Below, in pieces: positions 1 through 6,778 of a DNA stretch of 13,018 nt. The notes beneath the pieces were generated by a model that ran no database searches, was not told where the DNA came from, and saw only the letters and a program-made list of their open reading frames with translations. Positions within the stretch are counted from its first letter, which is position 1. Each line of letters opens with the position of its first letter. The translations under genes were made by a program, and so were the position numbers. This DNA is from CAYVSF01 sp046482855 (lineage in GTDB: Bacteria; Bacteroidota; Bacteroidia; Bacteroidales; UBA12077), in contig JAWOEH010000122.1 of assembly GCA_046482855.1 (NCBI GenBank), positions 1-13,018 of the forward strand. The letters are read 5' to 3'.

Positions 1-39
1 ATCAGCCCCAGGCCATCGAACAATTGGTGAAGAGCATCA
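1..39 (+). repeat. left copy of imperfect uvrB-derived direct repeat
   Basis: This copy aligns to 2125-2163 without gaps, with mismatches only at bases 8 and 18. Bases 19-39 are identical to 2143-2163. The identical part sits exactly where similarity ends on the right, as expected for a crossover core of an integrated element, although a simple duplication is also possible. The repeat may extend left beyond the window. Confidence 0.7.
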
Positions 40-62
40 GCCGGGCTATGGAAGTGTTGTAG
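1..62 (+). pseudogene. displaced 5' fragment of a uvrB gene
   Basis: Read from base 3, the frame gives QPQAIEQLVKSI followed by SRAMEVL and a TAG stop at 60-62. The first twelve residues match residues 16-27 of the intact UvrB encoded at 2082-4103 except for one Lys-to-Glu difference. At DNA level 39 of the first 42 bases match 2125-2166, and similarity ends after base 39 apart from a few chance matches. The fragment enters from the left window edge, so its own start codon and promoter may lie just outside. It lacks the Walker A motif and everything after it, so it cannot encode a working UvrB. The differences (one silent, two amino-acid changing) suggest it came from a related but not identical uvrB. 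From 63 to 288 I see no gene, only non-coding sequence leading to the promoter of the next gene. Confidence 0.75.
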
Positions 63-276
63 CAGTGAACTTCATGAAATTTGCCGTAAGCCATGGTAAC
101 CATATCATATTGAGTTTTTTCGTTTAACCCTCTCCCAGGCGCTCTAGCTCATAAAGCAACAGCTGGACTCGAAGCCATGGCCAGGGGTATAACAGGGATC
201 GTTGAAACACACACCACTATACACCAACAACCATCAAAATCTTCATAACTTATTTTAGTGCAAGCCTTTTAATTTG

Positions 277-284
277 TAAATTTG
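277..284 (+). promoter_or_regulatory. Bacteroidetes-type -7 element of the metalloprotease/PIN operon
   Basis: TAAATTTG is a perfect match to the TAnnTTTG -7 consensus used by the primary sigma factor of Bacteroidetes. Only a weak T-rich -33 region (253-258) lies upstream. The expected transcription start, a few bases downstream, falls almost on the ATG at 289, so the mRNA would be leaderless or nearly so. No Shine-Dalgarno sequence is present. Confidence 0.5.
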
Positions 285-288
285 TAGC

Positions 289-1422
289 ATGAGAACTGAG
301 GTAAATGTAAATGCAGATATGCTTATTTGGGCTATTTCCCGAGCAGGATATGATTTGCATGAATTTTCCACCAAGTTACCTAAAATTGTTGACTGGATTG
401 AGGGAACAAAAAAGCCCACAATCAAGCAACTTGAAGCTTTCTCTAAAAAAGTTCATATTCCTTTCGGATACCTTTTTTTACAAAAACCGCCTGTTGAAGA
501 AATACCGATACCCTATTTTCGTAGTAATGGAAATCGAGCTGAAAAAGTAAGTGTCAATGTATATGATACGATTCAACTTATGGTTCAGCGCCAGGATTGG
601 TTGAGAGAATATTTAAAAGAAAGTGAATTTGATAAATTGCCATTCGTTGGGGCCTTTAAGCAAATCAATGATGTAGAAAATATTGTTCGTGATATAAGAA
701 ATGTATTAGGCCTGGGGGAAAATTGGGCTGGTAGTTTAAAAACATGGGAAGAGTCCTTAAGCCATCTGGTTGAAGTAATAGAGGACAAAGGAATTATTAC
801 CGTATTTAATGGGGTTGTTGAAAATAACACCAGTCGCCCGATTGATGTTGAAAAATGCAGAGGTTTTGTGCTTGTGGACGAGTATGCGCCATTTATGTTT
901 GTAAATAACGCAGATAGCAAATCTGCTCAGATGTTTACGATTGCCCATGAATTAGCTCATATTTGGATCGGACACAGTGCAGGATTCGATTTTCGAAAAC
1001 TTCAACCGGCAGATGACCCTATTGAAAAACTTTGTGACCAAATAGCTGCTGAATTTCTAGTTCCAAAGATAGCACTAGATGAAATATGGCAAGGATTTGA
1101 TGAATTAAGTAAGTATTCCAGACATTTTAAAGTAAGTGAAATTGTAATTGCTCGCAGGGCTTTAGATTTAGGGAAAATTACAAAAGCAGCATTTTTCAAG
1201 TTTTATGAGGAATATCGGGACAGAGAATTTAACAAGAAAAATTCTCAAGGCGCTGGTGGCGATTTTTATGCAACAGCAAAGAAAAGAGTAAGTGTAACCT
1301 TTGCAAATCATATAGAGCGTGCCCTAAAGTCTGGCGATCTTCTTTACAGGGATGCTTATAAACTAACAAGCATGAAAGGAGATACATTTGACAATTTTTT
1401 CAATAAACACCTGAATAAATAA
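289..1422 (+). CDS. XRE-type HTH / ImmA-IrrE family metallo-endopeptidase
   Basis: This is a predicted intracellular zinc protease of the COG2856 (ImmA/IrrE) family, 377 residues. Residues about 8-60 look like the XRE-like helix-turn-helix that begins many long COG2856 proteins, with the conserved stretch KKPTIKQLEAF and then IPFGYLFLQKPP. The catalytic motif HELAH is at residues 220-224, and the likely third zinc ligand is E255 in QIAAEFLVP. The start at 289 is preferred because the next Met (residue 11) would cut into the helix-turn-helix. Its TAA overlaps the ATG of the next gene (TAATG), which indicates translational coupling. In known systems such proteases cleave a repressor or antitoxin, and in COG2856/PIN pairs this type of protein is the presumed antitoxin or regulator. 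The gene is visibly more AT-rich than uvrB and its neighbours, consistent with horizontal acquisition. The family call is firm; the biological role is inferred. Confidence 0.85.
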   Translation: MRTEVNVNADMLIWAISRAGYDLHEFSTKLPKIVDWIEGTKKPTIKQLEAFSKKVHIPFGYLFLQKPPVEEIPIPYFRSNGNRAEKVSVNVYDTIQLMVQRQDWLREYLKESEFDKLPFVGAFKQINDVENIVRDIRNVLGLGENWAGSLKTWEESLSHLVEVIEDKGIITVFNGVVENNTSRPIDVEKCRGFVLVDEYAPFMFVNNADSKSAQMFTIAHELAHIWIGHSAGFDFRKLQPADDPIEKLCDQIAAEFLVPKIALDEIWQGFDELSKYSRHFKVSEIVIARRALDLGKITKAAFFKFYEEYRDREFNKKNSQGAGGDFYATAKKRVSVTFANHIERALKSGDLLYRDAYKLTSMKGDTFDNFFNKHLNK

Positions 1423-1922
1423 TGCAAAATTATTTAGTGGATAGCAATTTTTTCATTCAGGCACATCGAGCTACCTATCCGCTAGATATTGCAATCGGAT
1501 TTTGGAATAAAGTCAAGAAGCTTGCTGATTCAGGTACTATTTTTAGTATTGATAAAGTTAAAAATGAACTCTACAATAAAAATGACGAATTAGAAAACTG
1601 GTGTAAGGGTTATCTGCCTGAAAGCTTCTTCAATGACTCTACTGAAATAATTCAAGAATACGCACAAATTACCGCATGGGCTGTTTCAAAAGCTGACCAT
1701 TATCTAGCCAAGGCATTGAGTGAATTTCTGGACGCAGATGAAGCTGACGCTTTTATTGTTGCCTATGCATTGTCAGATAAAGACAATATTACAATAGTAA
1801 CACAAGAAATAAGTCAACCCAATAGAAAGAATCGGATTAAAATACCCGAACCTTGTAATGAATTTGACATTAAGTACATCAATACGATCGAAATGTTTAG
1901 ACAACTTGGAGAAACATTCTAG
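1422..1922 (+). CDS. DUF4411-family PIN-domain protein, putative toxin ribonuclease
   Basis: This small 166-residue protein has the layout of a PIN-type nuclease. An N-terminal YLVDSNFFIQAHR carries the first acidic residue (D7). E49 sits in VKNELY, and the acidic cluster DADEADAFIVAYA contains D109, the usual third metal-binding position. VTQE (126-129) and KIPEPCNEF (140-148) follow, both characteristic of DUF4411 proteins. PIN nucleases typically cut RNA with Mg2+ or Mn2+. The gene overlaps the upstream metalloprotease gene by one base and shares its promoter, so the two products are probably made together and act as a pair; this gene order is recurrent for DUF4411. The toxin role is an inference from the family and operon. 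No hairpin terminator is visible after the stop; the next feature is a G/C-asymmetric tract at 1956-1970. The gene is AT-rich like its partner. Confidence 0.8.
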   Translation: MQNYLVDSNFFIQAHRATYPLDIAIGFWNKVKKLADSGTIFSIDKVKNELYNKNDELENWCKGYLPESFFNDSTEIIQEYAQITAWAVSKADHYLAKALSEFLDADEADAFIVAYALSDKDNITIVTQEISQPNRKNRIKIPEPCNEFDIKYINTIEMFRQLGETF

Positions 1923-1955
1923 ATTAACAATGCCCACTCCTTAGCCCCTAAAACA

Positions 1956-1970
1956 CCCCCCCTCCCTCCC
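1956..1970 (-). other. putative G-quadruplex motif
   Basis: The minus strand reads GGGAGGGAGGGGGGG, which fits four runs of three G separated by single-base loops, the most stable class of intramolecular G-quadruplex. It lies 34 bases after the PIN gene stop and about 110 bases before the uvrB ATG. The G-rich strand is the template for transcription in the direction of both genes. The surrounding spacer (1923-2057) has no other recognisable feature. Confidence 0.5.
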
Positions 1971-2057
1971 AAACATTTTCCTGCCCCACATGTTTGCCAT
2001 ACGGAAACGGGCACAACATTTTTCACGCCTAATTCGCACAACCTAAAGGAACTGTAG

Positions 2058-2065
2058 TACATTTG
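2058..2065 (+). promoter_or_regulatory. Bacteroidetes-type -7 element of uvrB
   Basis: TACATTTG matches TAnnTTTG perfectly and lies 16 bases before the uvrB ATG. A weak -33-like TTCG (2033-2036) is 21 bases upstream. The 5' leader would be about 10 bases with no Shine-Dalgarno. This element and the following bases (2057-2070) match 276-289, the promoter of the metalloprotease operon, at 13 of 14 positions. Confidence 0.5.
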
Positions 2066-2081
2066 TAGCAAAGCACTGCGC

Positions 2082-4103
2082 ATGAATACCTTTGAACTTA
2101 CATCGGAATACAAGCCTACGGGCGATCAGCCACAGGCCATCAAACAATTGGTGAAGAGCATCAACCAGGAAGATCCCTACCAAACGCTTTTGGGCGTTAC
2201 CGGTTCGGGAAAAACCTTTACCGTGGCCAACGTCATTCAGCAAATAAACAGGCCCACATTGGTTTTGAGTCACAACAAAACCCTGGCGGCCCAATTATAT
2301 AGCGAGTTTAAGCAATTCTTCCCCAACAATGCGGTGGAGTACTTTGTCTCCTATTACGACTATTACCAGCCGGAAGCGTACCTGCCGGTCACCGACACCT
2401 TTATTGAGAAGGATCTTTCCATAAACGAGGAGATTGAAAAACTGCGGTTGAGTACCACTTCGGCGTTGTTGTCCGGCCGCAGAGATGTGATTGTGGTCTC
2501 CTCGGTGTCGTGTTTGTACGGTATCGGGAATCCGGAAGATTTCCACGCCAACACCATCACCGTAAGGCAGGGGCAGGTAATCTCGCGCAATGTGTTGCTG
2601 CGCAAGCTGGTGGAGAGCCTCTATGCACGTAGCGAGATAGAGTTCAAACCCGGCACCTTTCGCGTGAAAGGCGATACGGTAGACATTTACCTGGCCTACT
2701 CCGACATGGCTTACCGGCTGATCTTCTGGGACGATGAAATTGAAACCATCGAAACCTTCGATCCCATCAACAACAATACCACCGGCACGCTGGAGTCGGG
2801 AACCATCTTCCCGGCCAATATTTTTGTCACAACAAAAGAGCGCATGCACAAAGCCATTCGCGAAATTCAGGACGATTTAACGGCACAGATTGCTGTTTTT
2901 CAGGAGGCCGGCAAGAATCAGGAAGCCAAGCGCCTGAAGGAGCGCGTGGAGTTCGACTTGGAGATGATTAAGGAGCTGGGGTATTGCTCGGGCATCGAGA
3001 ACTACTCACGCTATTTCGACGGACGCGAACCCGGCACACGCCCTTTCTGCCTGCTGGACTACTTTCCCGAGGATTACATGACGGTGGTTGACGAGAGCCA
3101 TGTGACCTTATCGCAAGTACGAGCCATGTATGGCGGCGATGCAGCACGAAAAAAGAACCTGGTAGAGTATGGGTTTCGGCTGCCGGCAGCCATCGATAAC
3201 AGACCCCTGAGATTTGAAGAATTTGAGCAATTAAGCAATCAACTATTGTTTGTGAGTGCTACGCCCTCGGACTTTGAATTGGAGCGCTCAGGCGGGGTAT
3301 TTGTCGAGCAGGTGATACGCCCCACCGGATTGTTGGACCCCGAGATTGAAGTGCGTCCCACCACCAACCAGATTGATGATTTGATGGAGGAGATCCGCAA
3401 ACGTACCGAGGCCGGTGAGCGAACCCTCGTTACCACCCTTACCAAACGCATGGCCGAAGAGTTGACGAAATATTTTACACGCTTCCGCTTAAAATGCCGC
3501 TACATCCACTCCGATATCGATACCCTGGAGCGCGTGGAGATAATGGATGAGCTGCGCAATGGCACCATCGATATTCTGATTGGTGTCAACCTGCTTCGTG
3601 AAGGATTGGACCTGCCGGAGGTATCCTTAGTAGCCATATTGGATGCCGACAAGGAGGGATTTCTGCGTTCCACCCGCTCGCTTACCCAAACAGCCGGGCG
3701 TGCTGCCCGAAATGTAAATGGCCGGGTAATTATGTATGCCGACAAAGTCACCCGCTCGATGAAAGAGACCATCGACGAAACCACGCGCCGCAGAGAAAAA
3801 CAGCTGCAATACAACGAGAAGCACAACATAACACCTCAGCAGATTATAAAAACCTCCCAATCCTTATTGGGCAGCAGCCGGAAACAGCCTCAAACAGCCG
3901 ATCCACAAGCCTATGCAGGGCCGGGAGGAATCGATATTGCGGCCGATCCGGTAGTGAAATACATGGACGAGAAGGCCCTGAACAAGGCCATTGAGAAGAA
4001 CAAGAAAGCCATGGAGAAAGCCGCTGCCGATCTGAACTTTAAAGAGGCCGCCCGCTTGCGGGATGAGATGTATGCCCTAAAAGAGCGCTTACACCAGGTA
4101 TAA
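2082..4103 (+). CDS. uvrB: excinuclease ABC subunit UvrB
   Basis: UvrB is the damage-verifying helicase-like subunit of the UvrABC nucleotide excision repair complex in the cytoplasm. It is loaded by UvrA and then recruits UvrC. The protein is full length for the family (673 residues). The N-terminal KPTGDQPQAI is followed by Walker A GVTGSGKT (38-45), then the beta-hairpin region starting YYDYYQPEAYLP (91-102) that clamps DNA. The UvrA-interaction domain lies around 150-250, the DESH motif II at 337-340 and helicase motif VI QTAGRAARN at 536-544. A C-terminal coiled UVR motif (about 633-669, with NFKEAARLRDEMYAL) is used for UvrC contact. All key motifs are present. The start at 2082 gives the canonical N-terminus. 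A fragment of a second uvrB 5' end lies at 1-62, so codons 1-27 of this gene may have been supplied by the element to its left. It is convergent with rpoD. Confidence 0.98.
   Translation: MNTFELTSEYKPTGDQPQAIKQLVKSINQEDPYQTLLGVTGSGKTFTVANVIQQINRPTLVLSHNKTLAAQLYSEFKQFFPNNAVEYFVSYYDYYQPEAYLPVTDTFIEKDLSINEEIEKLRLSTTSALLSGRRDVIVVSSVSCLYGIGNPEDFHANTITVRQGQVISRNVLLRKLVESLYARSEIEFKPGTFRVKGDTVDIYLAYSDMAYRLIFWDDEIETIETFDPINNNTTGTLESGTIFPANIFVTTKERMHKAIREIQDDLTAQIAVFQEAGKNQEAKRLKERVEFDLEMIKELGYCSGIENYSRYFDGREPGTRPFCLLDYFPEDYMTVVDESHVTLSQVRAMYGGDAARKKNLVEYGFRLPAAIDNRPLRFEEFEQLSNQLLFVSATPSDFELERSGGVFVEQVIRPTGLLDPEIEVRPTTNQIDDLMEEIRKRTEAGERTLVTTLTKRMAEELTKYFTRFRLKCRYIHSDIDTLERVEIMDELRNGTIDILIGVNLLREGLDLPEVSLVAILDADKEGFLRSTRSLTQTAGRAARNVNGRVIMYADKVTRSMKETIDETTRRREKQLQYNEKHNITPQQIIKTSQSLLGSSRKQPQTADPQAYAGPGGIDIAADPVVKYMDEKALNKAIEKNKKAMEKAAADLNFKEAARLRDEMYALKERLHQV
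2125..2163 (+). repeat. right copy of imperfect uvrB-derived direct repeat
   Basis: These are codons 15-27 of intact uvrB. They match 1-39 except at two positions, and 2143-2163 is identical to 19-39. Together with the left copy it brackets the metalloprotease/PIN operon, a unit of about 2.1 kb. Confidence 0.7.
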
Positions 4104-4134
4104 AAAAACAGGAGCCTCATTTCGGGGGCCCCTG
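4102..4134 (-). terminator. intrinsic terminator of rpoD
   Basis: On the minus strand an 8-bp stem (4127-4134 with 4109-4116, including one G-U pair) with a 10-base loop is followed by seven T (4108-4102). It lies about 40 bases after the rpoD stop. The T tract directly abuts the uvrB stop codon (4101-4103). On the plus strand the same hairpin has an A-C mismatch and no T run, so it should work mainly for rpoD. Confidence 0.75.
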
Positions 4135-4175
4135 CAATTATCTAATTATTTATACTTCTTACGATAGGCCGGCTA

Positions 4176-5036
4176 TTAGCCAAGGTAAGATTTCAACAGT
4201 TTACTACGTGATGTATGACGCAGACGTCGAATGGCCTTCTCCTTAATCTGGCGAACACGTTCGCGTGTGAGGCCAAATTTCTCACCAATCTCCTCCAGTG
4301 TCATCTCCTGACAGCCAATGCCAAAAAACAAGCCAATAATATCGCGCTCGCGCTCGGTAAGCGTTGCCAAAGCACGCTCAATTTCACGTATTAGCGATTC
4401 GTTCATGAGCATGTTGTCGGCCTTTGGCGAATCGTTATTCTCCAAAACATCCAACAAGCTATTGTCCTCGCCTTCCTGAAAAGGCGCATCGACAGAAACA
4501 TGGCGTCCGCTAACGCGAATAGTATCTTTCACCTTGTCCTTGGGCAGTTCCAGCGAGTCGGCAATCTCCTCGGGGGAGGCAGCGCGCTCATTTTCCTGCT
4601 CAAATTTCGACAAAGCCTTGTTAATCTTATTCAGGCTGCCGACTTGATTCAAAGGCAAGCGAACAATACGCGATTGCTCAGCTAAGGCCTGCAGAATGGA
4701 TTGACGAATCCACCAAACGGCATAGGAAATAAATTTAAATCCTCGTGTTTCGTCAAACTTTTCAGCAGCTTTTATCAGTCCTAAGTTTCCCTCATTAATC
4801 AGGTCAGGTAAACTCAATCCTTGGTTTTGATACTGCTTAGCAACAGAAACGACAAAACGTAAATTGGCACGGGTTAGCTTTTCCAAGGCAAGCCTGTCGC
4901 CTTTTTTTATACGCTGAGCCAATTCCACCTCCTCCTCCACAGTGATAAGATCTTCTTTTCCAATCTCTTGAAGATACTTATCTAAGGAAGCACTCTCACG
5001 GTTTGTAATCGACTTGGTAATCTTCAGTTGTCTCAT
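4176..5036 (-). CDS. rpoD: primary RNA polymerase sigma factor RpoD/SigA
   Basis: This is the housekeeping sigma-70 factor that directs RNA polymerase to most promoters. It has 286 residues, the short form typical of Bacteroidetes, and lacks region 1.1 and the long non-conserved insert of proteobacterial RpoD. Region 1.2 is at about 16-46 (SLDKYLQEIGKEDLIT). Region 2 is at about 49-118, with NLRFVVSVAKQYQNQG, the core-binding LPDLINEGNLGLIKAAEKFD and the -7/-10 melting segment FKFISYAVWWIRQSI. Region 3 is at about 128-205. Region 4 is at about 218-275, with the helix-turn-helix MTLEEIGEKFGLTRERVRQI. A Shine-Dalgarno-like GGAGAG lies just upstream of the ATG, unusual among the genes here. It has its own promoter in the 117-base gap from the upstream protease gene and its own terminator. 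Confidence 0.97.
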   Translation of the reverse strand: MRQLKITKSITNRESASLDKYLQEIGKEDLITVEEEVELAQRIKKGDRLALEKLTRANLRFVVSVAKQYQNQGLSLPDLINEGNLGLIKAAEKFDETRGFKFISYAVWWIRQSILQALAEQSRIVRLPLNQVGSLNKINKALSKFEQENERAASPEEIADSLELPKDKVKDTIRVSGRHVSVDAPFQEGEDNSLLDVLENNDSPKADNMLMNESLIREIERALATLTERERDIIGLFFGIGCQEMTLEEIGEKFGLTRERVRQIKEKAIRRLRHTSRSKLLKSYLG

Positions 5037-5056
5037 GGGCTCTCCAAAAATTTCTG

Positions 5057-5087
5057 CGAATTTATGCTATTTTAACATCAAATTCAA
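5057..5087 (-). promoter_or_regulatory. predicted promoter of rpoD
   Basis: On the minus strand TTG (5087-5085) is followed after 20 bases by TAAATTCG (5064-5057), one mismatch from TAnnTTTG. The spacing fits Bacteroidetes promoters. The -7 box ends 20 bases before the rpoD ATG. The rest of the rpoD/protease gap holds a small palindrome AACGCGTT (5096-5103) and no clear terminator for the protease gene, so read-through from upstream is possible. Confidence 0.5.
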
Positions 5088-5153
5088 CTTTTCGTAACGC
5101 GTTTCCCCGCGCCGGGTTCATTTTTCGTTTCTATTTTTCAGGGATCGACGCCA

Positions 5154-6656
5154 TTATTCGTCTACTTTCACCTGATACACATACATATACCTGCCTCCGG
5201 GGTAAGTTCCTTCCACTTCCACTTTCTGCCCTTTGGCAATTCGTATAAAGGCACTTTTAATATCCTCCACTTGGCGCACTTCTGTGGAGCCAATACGAGT
5301 AATCACAAAGCCCTCTTTTATACCGGCACGACGAAGCATTCCTTCGTAAAGGTCAACAATTTGCACGCCTCTTGGCAAATCCAGACGACTTAACTCCCGA
5401 GAAGATAGGTTTTGGAATTTTGCCCCCAGTTCTTTAAGCACCTCATCGGCCTTTACAATCTTAGCTTCACCTTGCATATTACGTAGAACTACCTGGTATT
5501 GTTTCCTTTTTCCGTCTCTTTTTACGGTAAGATCAACCTCCTCTCCCGGACGGTAACGTCCTATTTGTTCCTGGAGTTCAGCGGCAGAATTAACCGTCTC
5601 CTCCTCAACTTGCAAAATTACATCTCCGGCTGCTATGCCTGCTCTCTCAGCGGCGCCTCCATCAAGCACTTCGGCAATATAAACGCCTTCGATCTTACCG
5701 AGCCCCTTATCTTCAGCAATTTCACTTGTTACATCGGCAATAGACACGCCTAACACGGCTCGCTGTACCTCCCCGTATTTAATGATATCGGCAACCACTT
5801 TCTGTACCAAAACCGCGGGAATGGCAAACCCATAGCCCGAATAGCTGCCTGTGGGCGAAGATATGGCTGAGTTGATGCCAACCAACTCACCACGTAAATT
5901 CACCAGGGCGCCGCCGCTATTTCCCCGGTTAATGGCTGCATCGGTCTGTATAAATGACTCAATGGGTGCCAGGCGGTCGCTGTAGATATTTATACTACGT
6001 CCCCTGGCACTCACAATTCCGGCGGTTACCGTTGAGGTGAGATTAAACGGATTGCCCACGGCTAATACCCACTCCCCTACTTTCAGGTCGTCGCTTTTCC
6101 CAAACTCCATAAAGGGAAGCTCTTTGGCCTCCACTTTTAATAAAGCCAGATCGGTGCCTGGATCGGTACCCACTACTTCGGCTTTAAATTCGCGTTTATC
6201 GTTCAGCGCTACCACAATCTGATCCGATTTTTCAATCACGTGGTAATTGGTTACGATATACCCATCGTCAGAAATGATTACCCCCGACCCGGATCCCATC
6301 GCAGGTTGCTGTTGACGGGAGTAGCCTTCGCCAAAAAGAAATTCATACAAGGGATTTACTGCTGCCGCGGAACGGGTGTATTGGGTTTTAACGTGCACTA
6401 CGGCATGCACGGAATGTTCCGCAGCTACGGTAAAATTGGTGGCTGTTTCATCCAATCCTGTTGGAATATTGGCATATACCGAACGGTTGGCCTCCCCTTC
6501 CAATCGATTAACGAGCGTGCGCGACATAGAATCCTCCGTAATTCTCGAGGTTAAGTTAGCGCCTTCAGGCGATTGAAGCGCATCGTACACAAAAACAGCT
6601 AAAACAGCCGAAATAATTGCCACAAGAATGGTGGAAAATGATCTTTTCATATCCAT
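5154..6656 (-). CDS. degP: HtrA/DegP-family periplasmic serine protease (Do-like)
   Basis: This is an envelope quality-control protease that degrades or refolds misfolded periplasmic proteins. It has 500 residues. A basic N-terminus and hydrophobic helix (about 6-24) act as a signal peptide or anchor. The trypsin-like domain carries the triad H139 (VTNYHVIE), D169 (GTDLALL) and S247 (GNSGGALV), with the LA-loop region containing EFLFGEG ahead of it. The first PDZ domain is at about 298-392 (VLGVSIADV to VVLRN) and the second at about 405-498. Length and order match bacterial Do proteases with two PDZ domains. The start at 6656 is chosen as the first Met; a Met two codons later (6650) is equally possible. 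It lies upstream of rpoD on the same strand and is divergent from dapF. The family is certain; the DegP versus DegQ name is not resolvable by eye. Confidence 0.93.
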   Translation of the reverse strand: MDMKRSFSTILVAIISAVLAVFVYDALQSPEGANLTSRITEDSMSRTLVNRLEGEANRSVYANIPTGLDETATNFTVAAEHSVHAVVHVKTQYTRSAAAVNPLYEFLFGEGYSRQQQPAMGSGSGVIISDDGYIVTNYHVIEKSDQIVVALNDKREFKAEVVGTDPGTDLALLKVEAKELPFMEFGKSDDLKVGEWVLAVGNPFNLTSTVTAGIVSARGRSINIYSDRLAPIESFIQTDAAINRGNSGGALVNLRGELVGINSAISSPTGSYSGYGFAIPAVLVQKVVADIIKYGEVQRAVLGVSIADVTSEIAEDKGLGKIEGVYIAEVLDGGAAERAGIAAGDVILQVEEETVNSAAELQEQIGRYRPGEEVDLTVKRDGKRKQYQVVLRNMQGEAKIVKADEVLKELGAKFQNLSSRELSRLDLPRGVQIVDLYEGMLRRAGIKEGFVITRIGSTEVRQVEDIKSAFIRIAKGQKVEVEGTYPGGRYMYVYQVKVDE

Positions 6657-6661
6657 GGTGT

Positions 6662-6692
6662 TATGTTTTTTTAAGATAAAACTATACTTTTG
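6662..6692 (+). promoter_or_regulatory. predicted promoter of dapF
   Basis: TACTTTTG (6685-6692) is a perfect TAnnTTTG -7 element. A weak -33-like TATG (6662-6665) lies 19 bases upstream. It would give a leader of about 80 bases before the dapF ATG. It directly adjoins the opposite-strand -7 element of the protease gene. Confidence 0.45.
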
Positions 6693-6708
6693 TCTCTATA
6701 ACGTCAAA
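6677..6708 (-). promoter_or_regulatory. predicted promoter of the HtrA/DegP gene
   Basis: On the minus strand TTTG (6708-6705) is followed after 20 bases by TAGTTTTA (6684-6677), one mismatch from the -7 consensus. The leader would be short, about 15-20 bases. Its -33/-7 span overlaps the predicted dapF promoter completely. Confidence 0.4.
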
Positions 6709-6778
6709 AATAATACCCTGCTTACTGCAACATGCCTACATTAACAATCTTTAACAGCCCTTTTTACCCCTTAACAAA

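Noticed and set aside
165..185. GGCTTCGAGTCC on the minus strand, resembling a tRNA T-loop, considered as a tRNA-end attachment site.
   Set aside because: The flanking bases do not form the T-stem, and no anticodon or D arm can be built around it.
1919..2113. Minus-strand open frame through the spacer and into the uvrB start.
   Set aside because: It translates the G/C-asymmetric tract into low-complexity Gly-rich sequence and overlaps the uvrB promoter; not coding-like.
5096..5115. Palindrome AACGCGTT plus a CCCG-CGC-CGGG mini-hairpin between the protease gene and rpoD, considered as a terminator.
   Set aside because: On the minus strand it is not followed by a T run and the stem is only 4 bp, so a terminator is not supported.
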